Part shown: positions 1 through 8,536 of the stretch, piece by piece
How the letters are laid out: each line of letters begins with the position of its first letter
Position numbering within the stretch: position 1 is the stretch's first letter
Assembly: GCF_004135975.1 (NCBI RefSeq)
Contig: NZ_CP026538.1
Span: forward strand, 1,426,001 to 1,490,000
From: Solidesulfovibrio carbinolicus
GTDB taxonomy: Bacteria; Desulfobacterota; Desulfovibrionia; Desulfovibrionales; Desulfovibrionaceae
Direction: 5' to 3'
Length of the DNA stretch: 64,000 nt
Notes under the pieces: model-generated
Seen by the model: the letters and a program-made list of their open reading frames with translations, nothing else
Database searches by the model: none
Told to the model about the DNA's origin: nothing
Program-made: the position numbers and the translations under genes

Positions 1-514
1 GGCCATCGACAAATCGGTCTTCCCGGGCTTGCAGGGCGGACCGCACATGAACGTCATCGCCGGCATCGCCATTACGCTCGGCAAGGCGCTGGCCCCGGAG
101 TTCAAGGTTTACGCCTCCCAGGTGCTGGCCAACGCCCGCCGTCTGGGCACGGAGCTGGCCGGGCGCGGCGTGTCGCTTGTTACCGGCGGCACGGACAACC
201 ACATGCTGGTGGCCAACACCCAGGCGAGCTTTGGCCTGGACGGCCGCACGGCCGAGGAATTGCTCGACGAGGCCGGGCTGACCACCAACAAGCAGATCAT
301 CCCCGACGATCCCAACCCGCCGCTGCGGCCCTCGGGCATCCGCCTGGGCACGCCGGCGGCCACCACCCGTGGCATGGGCGAGGCGGAGATGGTCAAGCTC
401 GCCGGCTGGATCGCCGAGGTGCTGGCCAGTCCGTCCGACGCGGCCAAGCGCGCCGCCGTACGGGCGGAAGTGGCGGAAATGTGCGGGCGGTTCCCGGTGC
501 CGGGGCTGGAGTAG
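1..514 (+). CDS. glyA: Serine hydroxymethyltransferase, C-terminal part (5' end outside window)
   Basis: Reading frame is open from base 2 (Ala-Ile-Asp-Lys) and stops at 512-514, so the gene begins upstream of the window. The visible roughly 170 residues carry SHMT C-terminal signatures: GLQGGPHMN near the start, GGTDNHM around the middle and the substrate-carboxylate region RPSGIRLGTPAATTRG. SHMT is a cytosolic PLP enzyme that interconverts serine and glycine using tetrahydrofolate. The PLP lysine is not in view. The nearby glycine-cleavage operon belongs to the same one-carbon metabolism but is on the other strand. Confidence 0.97.
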   Translation, partial: AIDKSVFPGLQGGPHMNVIAGIAITLGKALAPEFKVYASQVLANARRLGTELAGRGVSLVTGGTDNHMLVANTQASFGLDGRTAEELLDEAGLTTNKQIIPDDPNPPLRPSGIRLGTPAATTRGMGEAEMVKLAGWIAEVLASPSDAAKRAAVRAEVAEMCGRFPVPGLE

Positions 515-534
515 GGGAGAGAGCGAAATAATGG

Positions 535-564
535 CAGCGGGCGAGGCCGGAGTCTCGCCCGCTG
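535..564. terminator. Hairpin between convergent glyA and DJ-1 genes
   Basis: An 11-bp perfect stem (535-545 with 554-564, starting CAGCGGGCGAG) with an 8-nt loop lies between the stop codons of two convergent genes. Neither side has a strong T-tract, although the minus-strand flank reads ATTATTT. It is probably a shared transcription stop, inferred from position. Confidence 0.5.
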
Positions 565-609
565 ACGGCTGCGCGGCCGTGTCCGAAGCCGTGTCGTCGG
601 GCGCGGGTG

Positions 610-1197
610 TTAGCCGAAGTCCTCGGGGTATTCCCCGTACTTGAAGGCGCGGTACCAGAGATCCCGGAGCTGCGGGGTGACGATTGCCAAGGCTCCCAGG
701 ATGTTCCTGGCGAATTCGACGCTGCCCAGGCCGCTGGCCGTGGTCACATGGCCGTCGGTGACGGCCATCTCGTCCACGTAGTCCTTGTCCCCTTGATAAC
801 CGGGAACGTGTTCCCGAAGATATTTCAAGGCATTGGACGTGTGTTTTTTGCCCTGCAGCACGCCGGCCTTGGCGAAAACGGTCGTGGCCGCGCAGATCGC
901 GGCCAGGGGCACGGCCTGGCGGTCAAGAGCCTGGAGCAGGGCGTGGAGGGCCTCGGCCGGGTAGGCCTGCTCCCACAGCGTACCGCCCGGAAGGATAAAA
1001 AGCCGCACATCGTCGGGGACGACGGCGGCCAAGGTCGTGTCCGGGGTGACCGTCAACCCGCCCATGGAAACGACCGGGGCGTCGGTGAACCCGACGGTCG
1101 CCACCGGCAGGTTGCCGATACGGCGCAGTTCGGCCAGCACATAGCCGATTTCCCAATCGGCGTAGCCGTCGAAAAGCAGGACATGGGCCTTTTGCAT
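610..1197 (-). CDS. DJ-1/PfpI (ThiJ) family protein
   Basis: This 195-residue cytosolic protein has a DJ-1/PfpI fold. The nucleophile-elbow cysteine is C102 in the motif AAICAATTV, and a conserved acidic partner is E16 in DWEIGYV. The family includes protein/sugar deglycase-like enzymes, chaperones and proteases, so the reaction cannot be fixed here. The ATG at 1197 was chosen because upstream in-frame sequence overlaps maf in a non-conserved shadow; the protein start MQKAHVLLFDG matches the first beta strand of the fold. It lies 26 nt downstream of maf on the same strand, so the two are probably co-transcribed. Confidence 0.88.
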   Translation of the reverse strand: MQKAHVLLFDGYADWEIGYVLAELRRIGNLPVATVGFTDAPVVSMGGLTVTPDTTLAAVVPDDVRLFILPGGTLWEQAYPAEALHALLQALDRQAVPLAAICAATTVFAKAGVLQGKKHTSNALKYLREHVPGYQGDKDYVDEMAVTDGHVTTASGLGSVEFARNILGALAIVTPQLRDLWYRAFKYGEYPEDFG

Positions 1198-1223
1198 GGT
1201 CTGTTTCCTGTTGGCGCGCCGCG

Positions 1224-1826
1224 CTACGATGCTTGGCGCGGCTTGGCCAGGACGCCCAGGTTCGAAAGCGCCGCCACCACTTCGGCCAACGGCAAGCCGA
1301 CGACATTGGTATACGAACCGCAAATGGCGGTGACAAAGGCCGCCGCGCCGCCCTGGATGGCGTAAGAGCCGGCCTTGTCCATGGGTTCGCCGGTGGCGAC
1401 GTAGGCCGCGAGCCGGTCTTCCGCCACCACGCCCATGGTCACCTCGGTGGCGACCGTGAAAATCACGGGTTCCCGGCCGGGGGCGAAGAGGGCACAGCCG
1501 GTCACCACCTGATGGCTGCGACCGGAGAGCAGCCGCAACATGCGCAGGGCGTCGGCGGCGTCGGCCGGTTTGCCGAGGATGGTCTCGCCCACGGCCACCA
1601 CGGAATCCGCGCCAAGGACCACGGCCGTGGGGTGCATCTGGGCCACGGCGGCGGCCTTGAGCCGGGCCATGCGGGCGGCGTAGGCGGCGGGATGTTCGTT
1701 CACGTCCGGGTCCGGCTCCTGGGCCGGGCTGACGACGATGTCAAAGGGAACACCGGCCAGGGCCAGCAGTTCGCGGCGGCGCGGCGAGGCCGAGGCCAGA
1801 ATCAGTCTTGTGTGCGTAACGCTCAT
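1224..1826 (-). CDS. maf: Maf family nucleoside-triphosphate pyrophosphatase
   Basis: This 200-residue protein has the usual Maf length. It starts with the substrate-binding motif LILASASPRRRELL, has the catalytic Asp in GADSVV and ends with the DKAGSYAIQG segment. Maf proteins hydrolyse non-canonical or methylated nucleoside triphosphates to monophosphates, a house-cleaning role, and have been linked to septum formation in Bacillus. An AGAGGG element precedes the ATG. It is the first gene of a probable two-gene unit with the DJ-1 protein. Confidence 0.95.
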   Translation of the reverse strand: MSVTHTRLILASASPRRRELLALAGVPFDIVVSPAQEPDPDVNEHPAAYAARMARLKAAAVAQMHPTAVVLGADSVVAVGETILGKPADAADALRMLRLLSGRSHQVVTGCALFAPGREPVIFTVATEVTMGVVAEDRLAAYVATGEPMDKAGSYAIQGGAAAFVTAICGSYTNVVGLPLAEVVAALSNLGVLAKPRQAS

Positions 1827-1899
1827 ATCCCTCTAGAATCCCATAATTTTTAAACGAACACCCAACGAACCCCCGGCAACAACAGGAACATTCCCCTTT

Positions 1900-1948
1900 C
1901 CCCAGGTGGGGTTTCCAAAGGGGCTCAGCCCCTTTGGCCGCCGGAGGC
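1900..1948 (+). repeat. Dispersed palindromic repeat, copy A
   Basis: A 49-bp element made of CCCC-aggt-GGGG, then a 9-bp hairpin (CCAAAGGGG / CCCCTTTGG, loop CTCAG) at 1915-1937, then CCGCCGGAGGC at 1938-1948. An identical 49-bp copy lies inverted at 62209-62257. Related copies with the same terminal module but different hairpins occur near 20138, 36778, 46633 and 57422. It lies between maf and the convergent minus-strand operon end. Confidence 0.9.
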
Positions 1949-1969
1949 CTCTTCCCCTTACTTCCTCTC

Positions 1970-2866
1970 TCAACCCACTTTAAACTTTGGCGTTTCGGTG
2001 TTCCAGTCCTGGGTGACGGGCCGGCCGCGTTTGTAGCGGAAGTCGCACAGCGGATCGCCCTGGGCGATGGTGTGTTGGCGCGACAGTCCCGTGCCCTGGG
2101 CGCGGGAGGCCAGGAAGTCGTTTAAGCAGTAGTAGGGCGCGACTTCGGCCACGCCTTGGGCCTTGAAGTATTTGCAGGCGCCGCATTCGAGGTAGTCATA
2201 GCCGACGTCGAAGGTTTTGTCCGGGGCGACGTAGCGCACGACCCAGTCGCCGGGCAGCAGGCGTTTCTGGGTGGTTTCGGCCCACAGCTTGATGGATTCC
2301 TGCGCGGCCGGGGTAAAAAGGGCCGCGCCCATGGCTTGGGCCTTGGCCGGCGGCACGCTGGCCCAGTCGGCGGCGTAGAGGTCGTAGAGCAGCCGGCCGG
2401 AATCCTTGGCGGTCATGCCTTTTTCGCGCATGGCCTGGCACAGGGCGGCGAGCCAGCCGGCCATGGTGATAAACGGCTGGTTGCGGTTGGCCGTGCCGCC
2501 CAGGTCGGGCAGGGTGGGCAGCAGCAGTTCGAAGCGTCGCAGGGCGTCGTCGGCGGCGGCCTTGGCCGTTGGGGCGGGGATGCGGGCGGCCATCCATTTT
2601 TCCGCGCCGCCGCACACGCCCTTGAAGTCGGCGATAAATTTCGCCTTGTTGGCCATGTAGTAGCCGGGTTCGGGCGTGGCCGGGGCCGGGCCTGGGGGTG
2701 TTTTGGGCGCGGCTTTGGGGTCGGCCGGGTGTTCTTTCTTGGCGGCGGCCCAGGCGGCGCACGGGGTCAGCAGGGTACAAGCCCCGACAAGGCCGGCCTT
2801 GAGCACGGCGCGGCGGGAGAGGCCGGCCGCTTCCTGGGTATGGGAGGCGAAAGGATGGTGCAGCAT
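1970..2866 (-). CDS. Tat-exported L-2-amino-thiazoline-4-carboxylate hydrolase-like protein
   Basis: This 298-residue protein begins with a twin-arginine signal (SRRAVLKAGLVGA, residues about 15-40, cleavage near AAWA), so it is probably periplasmic. The C-terminal half has the cysteine-rich pattern of the ATC hydrolase family (PF14196-like): ECGACKY, then YYCLND, then a Cys-Asp pair in DPLCDFRYKR. Known relatives open the thiazoline ring of ATC to give cysteine derivatives; substrate and family assignment here are inferred. A Pro/Ala-rich linker follows the signal. It sits 131 nt downstream of lpd, beyond a hairpin, at the end of the glycine-cleavage operon. The ATG at 2866 places the RR motif at a normal distance. 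Confidence 0.75.
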   Translation of the reverse strand: MLHHPFASHTQEAAGLSRRAVLKAGLVGACTLLTPCAAWAAAKKEHPADPKAAPKTPPGPAPATPEPGYYMANKAKFIADFKGVCGGAEKWMAARIPAPTAKAAADDALRRFELLLPTLPDLGGTANRNQPFITMAGWLAALCQAMREKGMTAKDSGRLLYDLYAADWASVPPAKAQAMGAALFTPAAQESIKLWAETTQKRLLPGDWVVRYVAPDKTFDVGYDYLECGACKYFKAQGVAEVAPYYCLNDFLASRAQGTGLSRQHTIAQGDPLCDFRYKRGRPVTQDWNTETPKFKVG

Positions 2867-2959
2867 GGTCCCGATTCCTGTTGCCGGTTGGGTGAAGGTC
2901 CAAGGACCGAAGAAGGGCAGGGCGCTGGTGTTGTCTCTGAAAAATTGTGGGAAAGGGTT

Positions 2960-2994
2960 CCGGGGAACACCCTTTATGAAGGAATGTTCCCCGG
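2960..2994. other. Intergenic hairpin after lpd
   Basis: CCGGGGAACA (2960-2969) pairs with TGTTCCCCGG (2985-2994), and an inner CCTT/AAGG stem extends it. It lies just past the lpd stop codon. The minus-strand flank has no clean T-tract, so it may be a weak terminator or mRNA-stabilising stem separating lpd from the ATC-hydrolase-like gene. Confidence 0.6.
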
Positions 2995-2997
2995 ATG

Positions 2998-4365
2998 TTA
3001 CGCCTTGACCTTCATCTCGCCGAGCAGCGCGGCCTTGAGGGTCTCGTCCAGGCCCGGATGGGGGAAGACCAGGGCCTGCGCCTGCTCGCGCGTCCAGGCC
3101 TGGGCCACCATGACCGTGGCCAGGGTGCCCATGGTGGACGCGCCGTGGCCCACGGCCGTGATGCCGGCCACCTTGCCGTCCTTCCAGACCACCCGGGCAA
3201 AGCCGGCCGTGTCGGCGTGGGCCTGAGCGATGGGGTTGGCCACGAAGGCCGCCTCGGAGATCGTGTCCCCGGGCGCGGCGATGGCCCCCACCCGCATGAT
3301 CTCGGGCGACCCGTAATAGCAGCCGGGGATGGGACCCGGCGCATAGGGGCCGGACTCCAGGCCGGCGGCGTGGCGGGCGGCGTAGACGCCCTGGCTTTCG
3401 GCGGCATGGGCCAGCAGCACCCGGCCGTTGCAGTCGCCCACGGCATAGATGCCGGGCGCGGTTTGCAAGGTGTCGTCGGTGCGCAACCAGGCCCGGTTGG
3501 GATTGTCGTCGGCGAACATGGCCCCGCATTCGGCCAGCCCCGGCACGATGGTGGCGGCGAAGCGGCCGATGGCGATAAGCGCCTTGTCGGCCACGACGGT
3601 CTCGCCGCCGGCCAGGGTCAGTCTGGCCCGGCCGTTCTCGTCGGTGACCAGGCTTTCCACCTTGACCCCGGGCCGGGCGTCGATGCCGGCGCGGCGCATC
3701 ACCTGGGCCACGACCTTGGACACGTCCGGGTCCTCGGCCGGGGCCAGGCGCGGCGCGGCGTCGACCAGGGTCACCTTGGTTCCCAGGCGGTGGTAGATGG
3801 TGGCGATTTCCAGGCCGATGGCCCCGGCCCCGACAATGACGAAGCTCGCCGGGGCGGCCTCGAAGTCCAGCACCGGCGCGACGCCGAGCACGGCCTTGCC
3901 GTCGGGCTTGACCCCGGGGAAGGCGGCCGGCCGCGATCCCAGGGCCAGGATCAGGCTGTCAAACGGGATGTGTTCCACGCTCCCGCCGCTCGACACCTCG
4001 GCCGAACCGGTGGCCACGGCGGTGAGGTTGCCCGTCACCAGCCGCACGCCGAGCTTTTTAAGGTGCGCGGCCATGGCGTTGTGGGTGGCTGCCAGGAGCT
4101 TTTTCTTCTTGGCCTGGACAGCGGCCAGATCGGGCGTGACCGTGCCCGAGGCCAGCTTCTGCTTGGCCTGGGCGGTCAGGCACTCCACGGCCAGGGTGGC
4201 GGCCAGCAGATGCTTGGTGGGGATGCAGCCCCAGTTGAGGCAGGCCCCGCCGAGCTTGCCGCGCTCAATAAGCGTCACGTCAAGCCCGGCGGCCGCGCCG
4301 GCCAGGGCGGCCTCGTAGCCGCCGGGGCCGGCCCCGACCACCACCAGCCGCTTGCTAGAGGTCAT
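2998..4365 (-). CDS. lpdA: Dihydrolipoyl dehydrogenase (glycine-cleavage L-protein)
   Basis: This 455-residue cytosolic flavoprotein reoxidises the dihydrolipoyl group of GcvH with NAD+. It has an N-terminal FAD site (VVVGAGPGGYEAA), the redox-active disulfide C42-LNWG-C47, the central NAD-binding GAGAIGLEIA, the second FAD motif YAVGDCNGR, and a C-terminal dimerisation domain with His and Glu in FPHPGLDE. The ATG at 4365 overlaps the gcvPB 3' end by 11 nt, which implies translational coupling. Position in the gcv operon favours the glycine-cleavage role over pyruvate dehydrogenase. Confidence 0.95.
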   Translation of the reverse strand: MTSSKRLVVVGAGPGGYEAALAGAAAGLDVTLIERGKLGGACLNWGCIPTKHLLAATLAVECLTAQAKQKLASGTVTPDLAAVQAKKKKLLAATHNAMAAHLKKLGVRLVTGNLTAVATGSAEVSSGGSVEHIPFDSLILALGSRPAAFPGVKPDGKAVLGVAPVLDFEAAPASFVIVGAGAIGLEIATIYHRLGTKVTLVDAAPRLAPAEDPDVSKVVAQVMRRAGIDARPGVKVESLVTDENGRARLTLAGGETVVADKALIAIGRFAATIVPGLAECGAMFADDNPNRAWLRTDDTLQTAPGIYAVGDCNGRVLLAHAAESQGVYAARHAAGLESGPYAPGPIPGCYYGSPEIMRVGAIAAPGDTISEAAFVANPIAQAHADTAGFARVVWKDGKVAGITAVGHGASTMGTLATVMVAQAWTREQAQALVFPHPGLDETLKAALLGEMKVKA

Positions 4366-5803
4366 CGGTGATCTCCATGGCCCGGGCGGCGTAGGTCTCG
4401 TCCAGCCGGCCCACGGGCAGGCTGGTCGGGCAGGCGCGCACGGCCTCGGGATCGGTCTCGGCCTGGGCCAGGATGTCCAGCAGATCGGCCACGAACTGGT
4501 CCAGGGTGTCCTTGCTCTCGGTTTCGGTGGGCTCAAACATGAGCGCTTCCTTGACGATGAGCGGGAAGTAGATGGTGGGCGCGTGGTAGCCCTTGTCCAG
4601 GAGCGCCTTGGCGATGTCCAGGGCGCGCACGTTTTTCTCGGCCGCCAGCTTCGCGGCCGAGGCCACGAATTCGTGCATGCAGATGCGGTTGTACGGCACC
4701 TCGATGGCCTCGGCCAGCCGGGCGCGCAGGTAGTTGGCGGCCAGCACCGCCGACTCGGACACGCGAATCAGCCCCTCGCGACCCAGGCGCAGGATGTAGG
4801 CGTAGGCTTTGAGCACCACTCCGAAGTTGCCGTAAAACGGGGCCACGTAGCCGATGGACTTGGGATGGTCGTAGCTGAGGGAGAACCGGCCGGCCTCGTC
4901 CTTTTGCACCCGCGAGATGGGGAGGTACGGAATCAGGCGTTCGGACACGCCCACCGGACCGGAACCCGGGCCGCCGCCGCCGTGGGGCGTGGCAAAGGTC
5001 TTGTGCAGGTTGAGGTGGACCACGTCGAAGCCGGCGTCGCCCACGCGCAGTTTGCCGAGGATGGCGTTGAGGTTGGCTCCGTCGTAGTACAAAAGCGCGT
5101 CCACCTTGCGGCAAAGGGCCACGATCTCGGGCAGATGGCGCTCGAAAAGCCCCAGGGTGTTGGGCACGGTCATCATGACCCCGGCGGTCTCGTCGTCGAT
5201 GACGGCGGCCAGGGCGGCCGGGTCGATGATGCCGTCTTTCGATTCGATGGTGACGACCTCGAAGCCGGCGATGGCGGCCGAAGCCGGGTTGGTGCCGTGG
5301 GCCGAATCCGGGCAGATGATCTTGGTCTTCTTGTGGCCCTTGTCGGCGTGGTAGGCGGCCATCATGAGCGCGCCGGTCAGTTCGCCGTGGGCCCCGGCCA
5401 TGGGGTGCAGGGTGAAGGCGGCCATGCCGGTGATCTCGCACAGGCAGCGCTCGGTCTCGTGCATGACCTCCAGGCAGCCGGCCGACATGTCGCCGCCGCC
5501 CGGGAGCTGGGGCGTGAGCGGATGCAGGCGGGCAAAGCCGGGCAGGGCGGCCACTTCTTCGGTGAACTTGGGGTTGTACTTCATGGTGCACGACCCCAGC
5601 GGATAGAAGTTGGAGTCCACGCCGTAGTTCTTGCGCGACAAGGCGGTGAAGTGGCGCACCACGTCGAGTTCGGACAGGGACGGCAGGCCGGCGTCGCCCT
5701 CGCGCAGCAGATGTTGGGGGATGAAGTCGATGGGCGCGGTCTTGGGTTCGTCGGGCCAAACGCCTTCGCGGCCGGGCACGGATTTGGAAAAGACGGTGCT
5801 CAT
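4355..5803 (-). CDS. gcvPB: Glycine decarboxylase P-protein subunit 2
   Basis: This 482-residue C-terminal half of the split P-protein is a PLP enzyme that decarboxylates glycine and loads the aminomethyl group on lipoyl-GcvH. The PLP-binding lysine is about K268 in LNLHKTFATPHGGGG. The motif SCTMKYNPK near residue 71 and the HPMAGAHGELTG segment are typical of the family. It overlaps gcvPA by 4 nt (ATGA) and lpdA by 11 nt, as expected for a heterotetrameric complex made from one mRNA. Confidence 0.97.
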   Translation of the reverse strand: MSTVFSKSVPGREGVWPDEPKTAPIDFIPQHLLREGDAGLPSLSELDVVRHFTALSRKNYGVDSNFYPLGSCTMKYNPKFTEEVAALPGFARLHPLTPQLPGGGDMSAGCLEVMHETERCLCEITGMAAFTLHPMAGAHGELTGALMMAAYHADKGHKKTKIICPDSAHGTNPASAAIAGFEVVTIESKDGIIDPAALAAVIDDETAGVMMTVPNTLGLFERHLPEIVALCRKVDALLYYDGANLNAILGKLRVGDAGFDVVHLNLHKTFATPHGGGGPGSGPVGVSERLIPYLPISRVQKDEAGRFSLSYDHPKSIGYVAPFYGNFGVVLKAYAYILRLGREGLIRVSESAVLAANYLRARLAEAIEVPYNRICMHEFVASAAKLAAEKNVRALDIAKALLDKGYHAPTIYFPLIVKEALMFEPTETESKDTLDQFVADLLDILAQAETDPEAVRACPTSLPVGRLDETYAARAMEITDDL

Positions 5804-7131
5804 AAGGCGTTCTCCAGCCGCCGGGCCAGGCGGTCGATGTCGGCGCGGTCGTGCTTTTCGGTGCAGCAGATAAGCAGCGCGTTGGAAAGCCCCGGGTAGT
5901 AGCGGCCCAGGGGGAAGCCCGGCACGATGCCGCCGTCCATGAGGCTTCGCACCGCCTGTTTGGCGTTAATGGGCAGCACGACCACGAATTCGTTGCCAAA
6001 GGGCGCTTCGTTTAAAAGCTGGACGCCGGGGATGGAACTGAGCTTCCAGGCGGCGTAGTTGGCGTTTTCGATGGACCGGGCGGCCTGGCGGGTGAGGCCC
6101 TCGTTGCCGGTGAGGCACAGGTTAATAAGCGCGCGCAGGGCGCACAGGGCCTGGTTGGAGCAGATGTTGGACGTGGCCTTCTGGCGGCGGATGTGCTGCT
6201 CGCGGGCCTGCAGGGTCAGCACGTAGCCGGTACGGCCGGCGGCGTCCTTGGTGCGGCCGGCGATGCGGCCGGGCATCTGGCGCACGAGGCTTTTCTTGCA
6301 GGTCATGATGCCGAGGTAGGGGCCGCCAAAGGACAGCGGCAGGCCCAGGCTCTGGCCTTCGGCCGTGGCGATGTCCGCGCCCATGGCTCCGGGGGTTTTG
6401 AGCACCGTCTGGAGCACCGGGTAGCAGGAGATGACCGACACCGCGCCCTTTTCCCGGGCGTGGTCGAACAGGGCGGTGAAGTCCTGGACGCTGCCGAAGA
6501 AGTTGGGATTTTGCACGACGATGGCGGCGGTGTCGCCGTCCACGGCGGCGGTCAGGGCCTCGAAGTCGTCCAGGCCGTTTTTATGGGGCACGACGACCAG
6601 ATCGAGGTGGAGATTTTTGGTGTAAGTGGCCAGCACGATGCGGTAGATGGGGCTGATCGTTTCGCTGACCACGGCCTTTTTGCGCCGGGTATGGCGCACG
6701 GCCATCATCAGGGCCTCGTAGAGGGCGGTGCCGCCGTCGTAGACGCCGGCGTTGGAGCACTCCATGTCCATGAGCCGGCACACCGCGGTCTGGTACTCGA
6801 AGATGGCTTGCAGCGTCCCCTGGGAGGCCTCGGGCTGGTAGGGCGTGTAGGCGGTGTAGAATTCCCCGCGCGACAGCAGCAGGTCCGAGGCGGCCGGGAC
6901 GTAGTGGTCATAGAAGCCGCCGCCGAGAAAGCTCGTCAGATCGATACGGTTTTTGGCCGAGAGCTTTTCCATGGCGGCGCGCACGGCCATTTCCGTGGCT
7001 CCCTTGGGCAGATCGAAGCTCCGGGGACGCAGCGCGGCCGGGATTTCGGCAAACAGGGCCTCGACGTCGGGCGCGCCGACGGCGTCGAGCATTTCCCGGA
7101 TTTCCGCCGGGGTGTGGGGGATATAGGGCAT
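5800..7131 (-). CDS. gcvPA: Glycine decarboxylase P-protein subunit 1
   Basis: This 443-residue N-terminal half of the split glycine decarboxylase matches the family from MPYIPHTPAEIREML onward, with the FLGGGFYDHYVP region and YTPYQPEASQGTLQ. It forms an alpha2beta2 enzyme with GcvPB. The ATG at 7131 leaves a 14-nt gap after gcvH; a longer upstream in-frame extension is a shadow of gcvH and was rejected. Split P-proteins are usual in anaerobes and Gram-positives, fused ones in proteobacteria such as E. coli. Confidence 0.96.
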   Translation of the reverse strand: MPYIPHTPAEIREMLDAVGAPDVEALFAEIPAALRPRSFDLPKGATEMAVRAAMEKLSAKNRIDLTSFLGGGFYDHYVPAASDLLLSRGEFYTAYTPYQPEASQGTLQAIFEYQTAVCRLMDMECSNAGVYDGGTALYEALMMAVRHTRRKKAVVSETISPIYRIVLATYTKNLHLDLVVVPHKNGLDDFEALTAAVDGDTAAIVVQNPNFFGSVQDFTALFDHAREKGAVSVISCYPVLQTVLKTPGAMGADIATAEGQSLGLPLSFGGPYLGIMTCKKSLVRQMPGRIAGRTKDAAGRTGYVLTLQAREQHIRRQKATSNICSNQALCALRALINLCLTGNEGLTRQAARSIENANYAAWKLSSIPGVQLLNEAPFGNEFVVVLPINAKQAVRSLMDGGIVPGFPLGRYYPGLSNALLICCTEKHDRADIDRLARRLENAL

Positions 7132-7145
7132 GGGGCGCTCCGGTG

Positions 7146-7520
7146 TTAGTGGTCGGCCTTGGCCAGTTCCTCGTACTCCTCGGGCGACAGCAGGCCGGCG
7201 GGCTCGTCGGTGAGGCGCACACGGATCAGCCAGCCTTCGCCGTAAGGATCGGAATTGACCTTTTCGGGAGCGCTTTCCAGCTCCTCGTTGACCTCGATGA
7301 CCTCGCCGCTGACCGGGCTGTAGAGTTCGCTGGCCGCCTTGACGGATTCCACGGAACCCATTTCCCGGCCGGCTTCGACGGTGTCGCCCACGGCCGGCAG
7401 CTCCACGAAGGTGATGTCGCCGAGTTGTTCCTGGGCGAAGTCGGTGATGCCGACCACCGCGATTTCGTCCTCGACGCGAGCCCATTCATGGGACTTGGAA
7501 TAGAGTAGATCCTTTTGCAT
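7146..7520 (-). CDS. gcvH: Glycine cleavage system H protein
   Basis: This 124-residue lipoyl carrier protein shuttles the aminomethyl intermediate between P, T and L proteins. The lipoylated lysine is K61 in ESVKAASE. The protein begins with KSHEWARVE and ends in the usual acidic helix. The ATG at 7520 has an AGGGAGAA ribosome site. It is the first gene of gcvH-gcvPA-gcvPB-lpdA. The aminomethyltransferase gcvT is not in this operon or window. The 228-nt region upstream (7521-7748) should hold the promoter, but I see no glycine riboswitch signature. Confidence 0.97.
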   Translation of the reverse strand: MQKDLLYSKSHEWARVEDEIAVVGITDFAQEQLGDITFVELPAVGDTVEAGREMGSVESVKAASELYSPVSGEVIEVNEELESAPEKVNSDPYGEGWLIRVRLTDEPAGLLSPEEYEELAKADH

Positions 7521-7748
7521 GGCGCTTCTCCCTGGCGTGATGATCGGTCTTAGGCCCGCCCGCGACAGGCCGCGACGGGCTGGCCGTCAAATAGCGCGTT
7601 GACAGGCCTGGGGCAAGCGGCGTCGGGCGAATGCTTCGGTTTGCTGCCGAAGAATCGTCGGTCGTGCCCCGGGTTGCGCATTTTCGTGAATCACGGTAAC
7701 ACGGAAGATGCGTCATGGCGCGTTTTTGACTTGTAAGGAAGCTCATTC

Positions 7749-8444
7749 GTGAACCGAATTGCCGTCCCAGGACCGATTTTGCCCCAATGGGCCGCCGCGC
7801 CCCAATGGGTGGACGGCCGCATGCGTCTGCCGCTTGCCGGCCGCGAATACGTGCTGCGGCGCGAGGCGGACATGGAGTCGCTGTGGGAAGGCCTGGGCCA
7901 GGACGGCTTTGGAGCCGACGAGCGCATGCCCTACTGGGCCGAGCTGTGGCCGGCCAGCCTGCTTTTGGCCGCCTGGCTGGAGGCCCGGCCGGAGGAATTG
8001 GCCGGCCGGCGCTGCCTGGACCTTGGCTGCGGCATGGGGCTTTCGGCCATGGCCGGGGCGGCGGCCGGGGCACGGGTGCTGGGCGTGGACCACCAGCCGG
8101 CGGCCGTGGCCCATGGCTTGCGAAATGCCCGGGAAAATGGCCTGCCGGCGGCCTTTGCCGTCATGGATTGGCGCGCCCCGGCCCTGGCCGAGGGCATGTT
8201 CGATCTGCTGTGGGGCAGCGACATTTTATACGAGACGCGGTTTTACGAGCCGCTGACCGCGATTTTTCGCTCCTGCTTGGCTCCGGGCGGCCGCGTCGTG
8301 CTGGCCGAACCCTGGCGCGAGGTGTCGCGGGGCGTGTGGGACAGGCTTGCCGCCGACGGCTTTGCCGTCGCCCGGCTGCATGAGGAATCGGTGGCCGTGG
8401 CCTCTTGCCGCAGCACCATCAGCCTCTACGAGATCAGACCCTAA
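7749..8444 (+). CDS. Class I SAM-dependent methyltransferase (METTL21/ETFB-MT like)
   Basis: This 231-residue cytosolic protein has a Rossmann methyltransferase core: SAM motif LDLGCGMGLSAM near residue 90, acidic GVDHQ, and a post-motif LLWGSDILYE resembling the (D/E)xxY motif of METTL21-type protein lysine methyltransferases. Substrate is unknown; a protein lysine such as the ETF beta subunit is a guess from family resemblance. The start is GTG at 7749 with AAGGA upstream. It is divergent from gcvH and followed 92 nt later by nikR. Confidence 0.82.
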   Translation: MNRIAVPGPILPQWAAAPQWVDGRMRLPLAGREYVLRREADMESLWEGLGQDGFGADERMPYWAELWPASLLLAAWLEARPEELAGRRCLDLGCGMGLSAMAGAAAGARVLGVDHQPAAVAHGLRNARENGLPAAFAVMDWRAPALAEGMFDLLWGSDILYETRFYEPLTAIFRSCLAPGGRVVLAEPWREVSRGVWDRLAADGFAVARLHEESVAVASCRSTISLYEIRP

Positions 8445-8502
8445 TGTTGGGGCCTTACAAAAACGCCAGCTTTTTTTAAGAACACATAATTCTTCAACGA
8501 TG

Positions 8503-8518
8503 GTGTCCTCGAAGACAC
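8503..8518. promoter_or_regulatory. Short inverted repeat in nikR leader, possible operator
   Basis: GTGTC (8503-8507) and GACAC (8514-8518) are separated by 6 nt and lie 18 nt before the nikR ATG, next to the AGGAGAGG ribosome site. NikR is commonly autoregulated, but this repeat is shorter and more tightly spaced than published NikR boxes, so the assignment is weak. Confidence 0.3.
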
Positions 8519-8536
8519 GGCACCAGGAGAGGGCGC

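Noticed and set aside
1970-3529. A 519-codon frame suggesting a fusion upstream of the ATC-hydrolase-like protein
   Set aside because: The extra N-terminal part overlaps lpdA in a shadow frame and is Arg/Gly-rich nonsense; the Tat signal begins at 2866.
7674-7701. GTAACAC resembling half of a NikR box upstream of the methyltransferase
   Set aside because: The expected partner half-site at 13-14 nt is absent; only a poor match at a wrong distance is seen.
7521-7748. Possible glycine riboswitch before gcvH
   Set aside because: I could not find the conserved aptamer core segments or tandem arrangement on the minus strand; only a small CTTCGG/CCGAAG stem is visible. A covariance-model search would be decisive.
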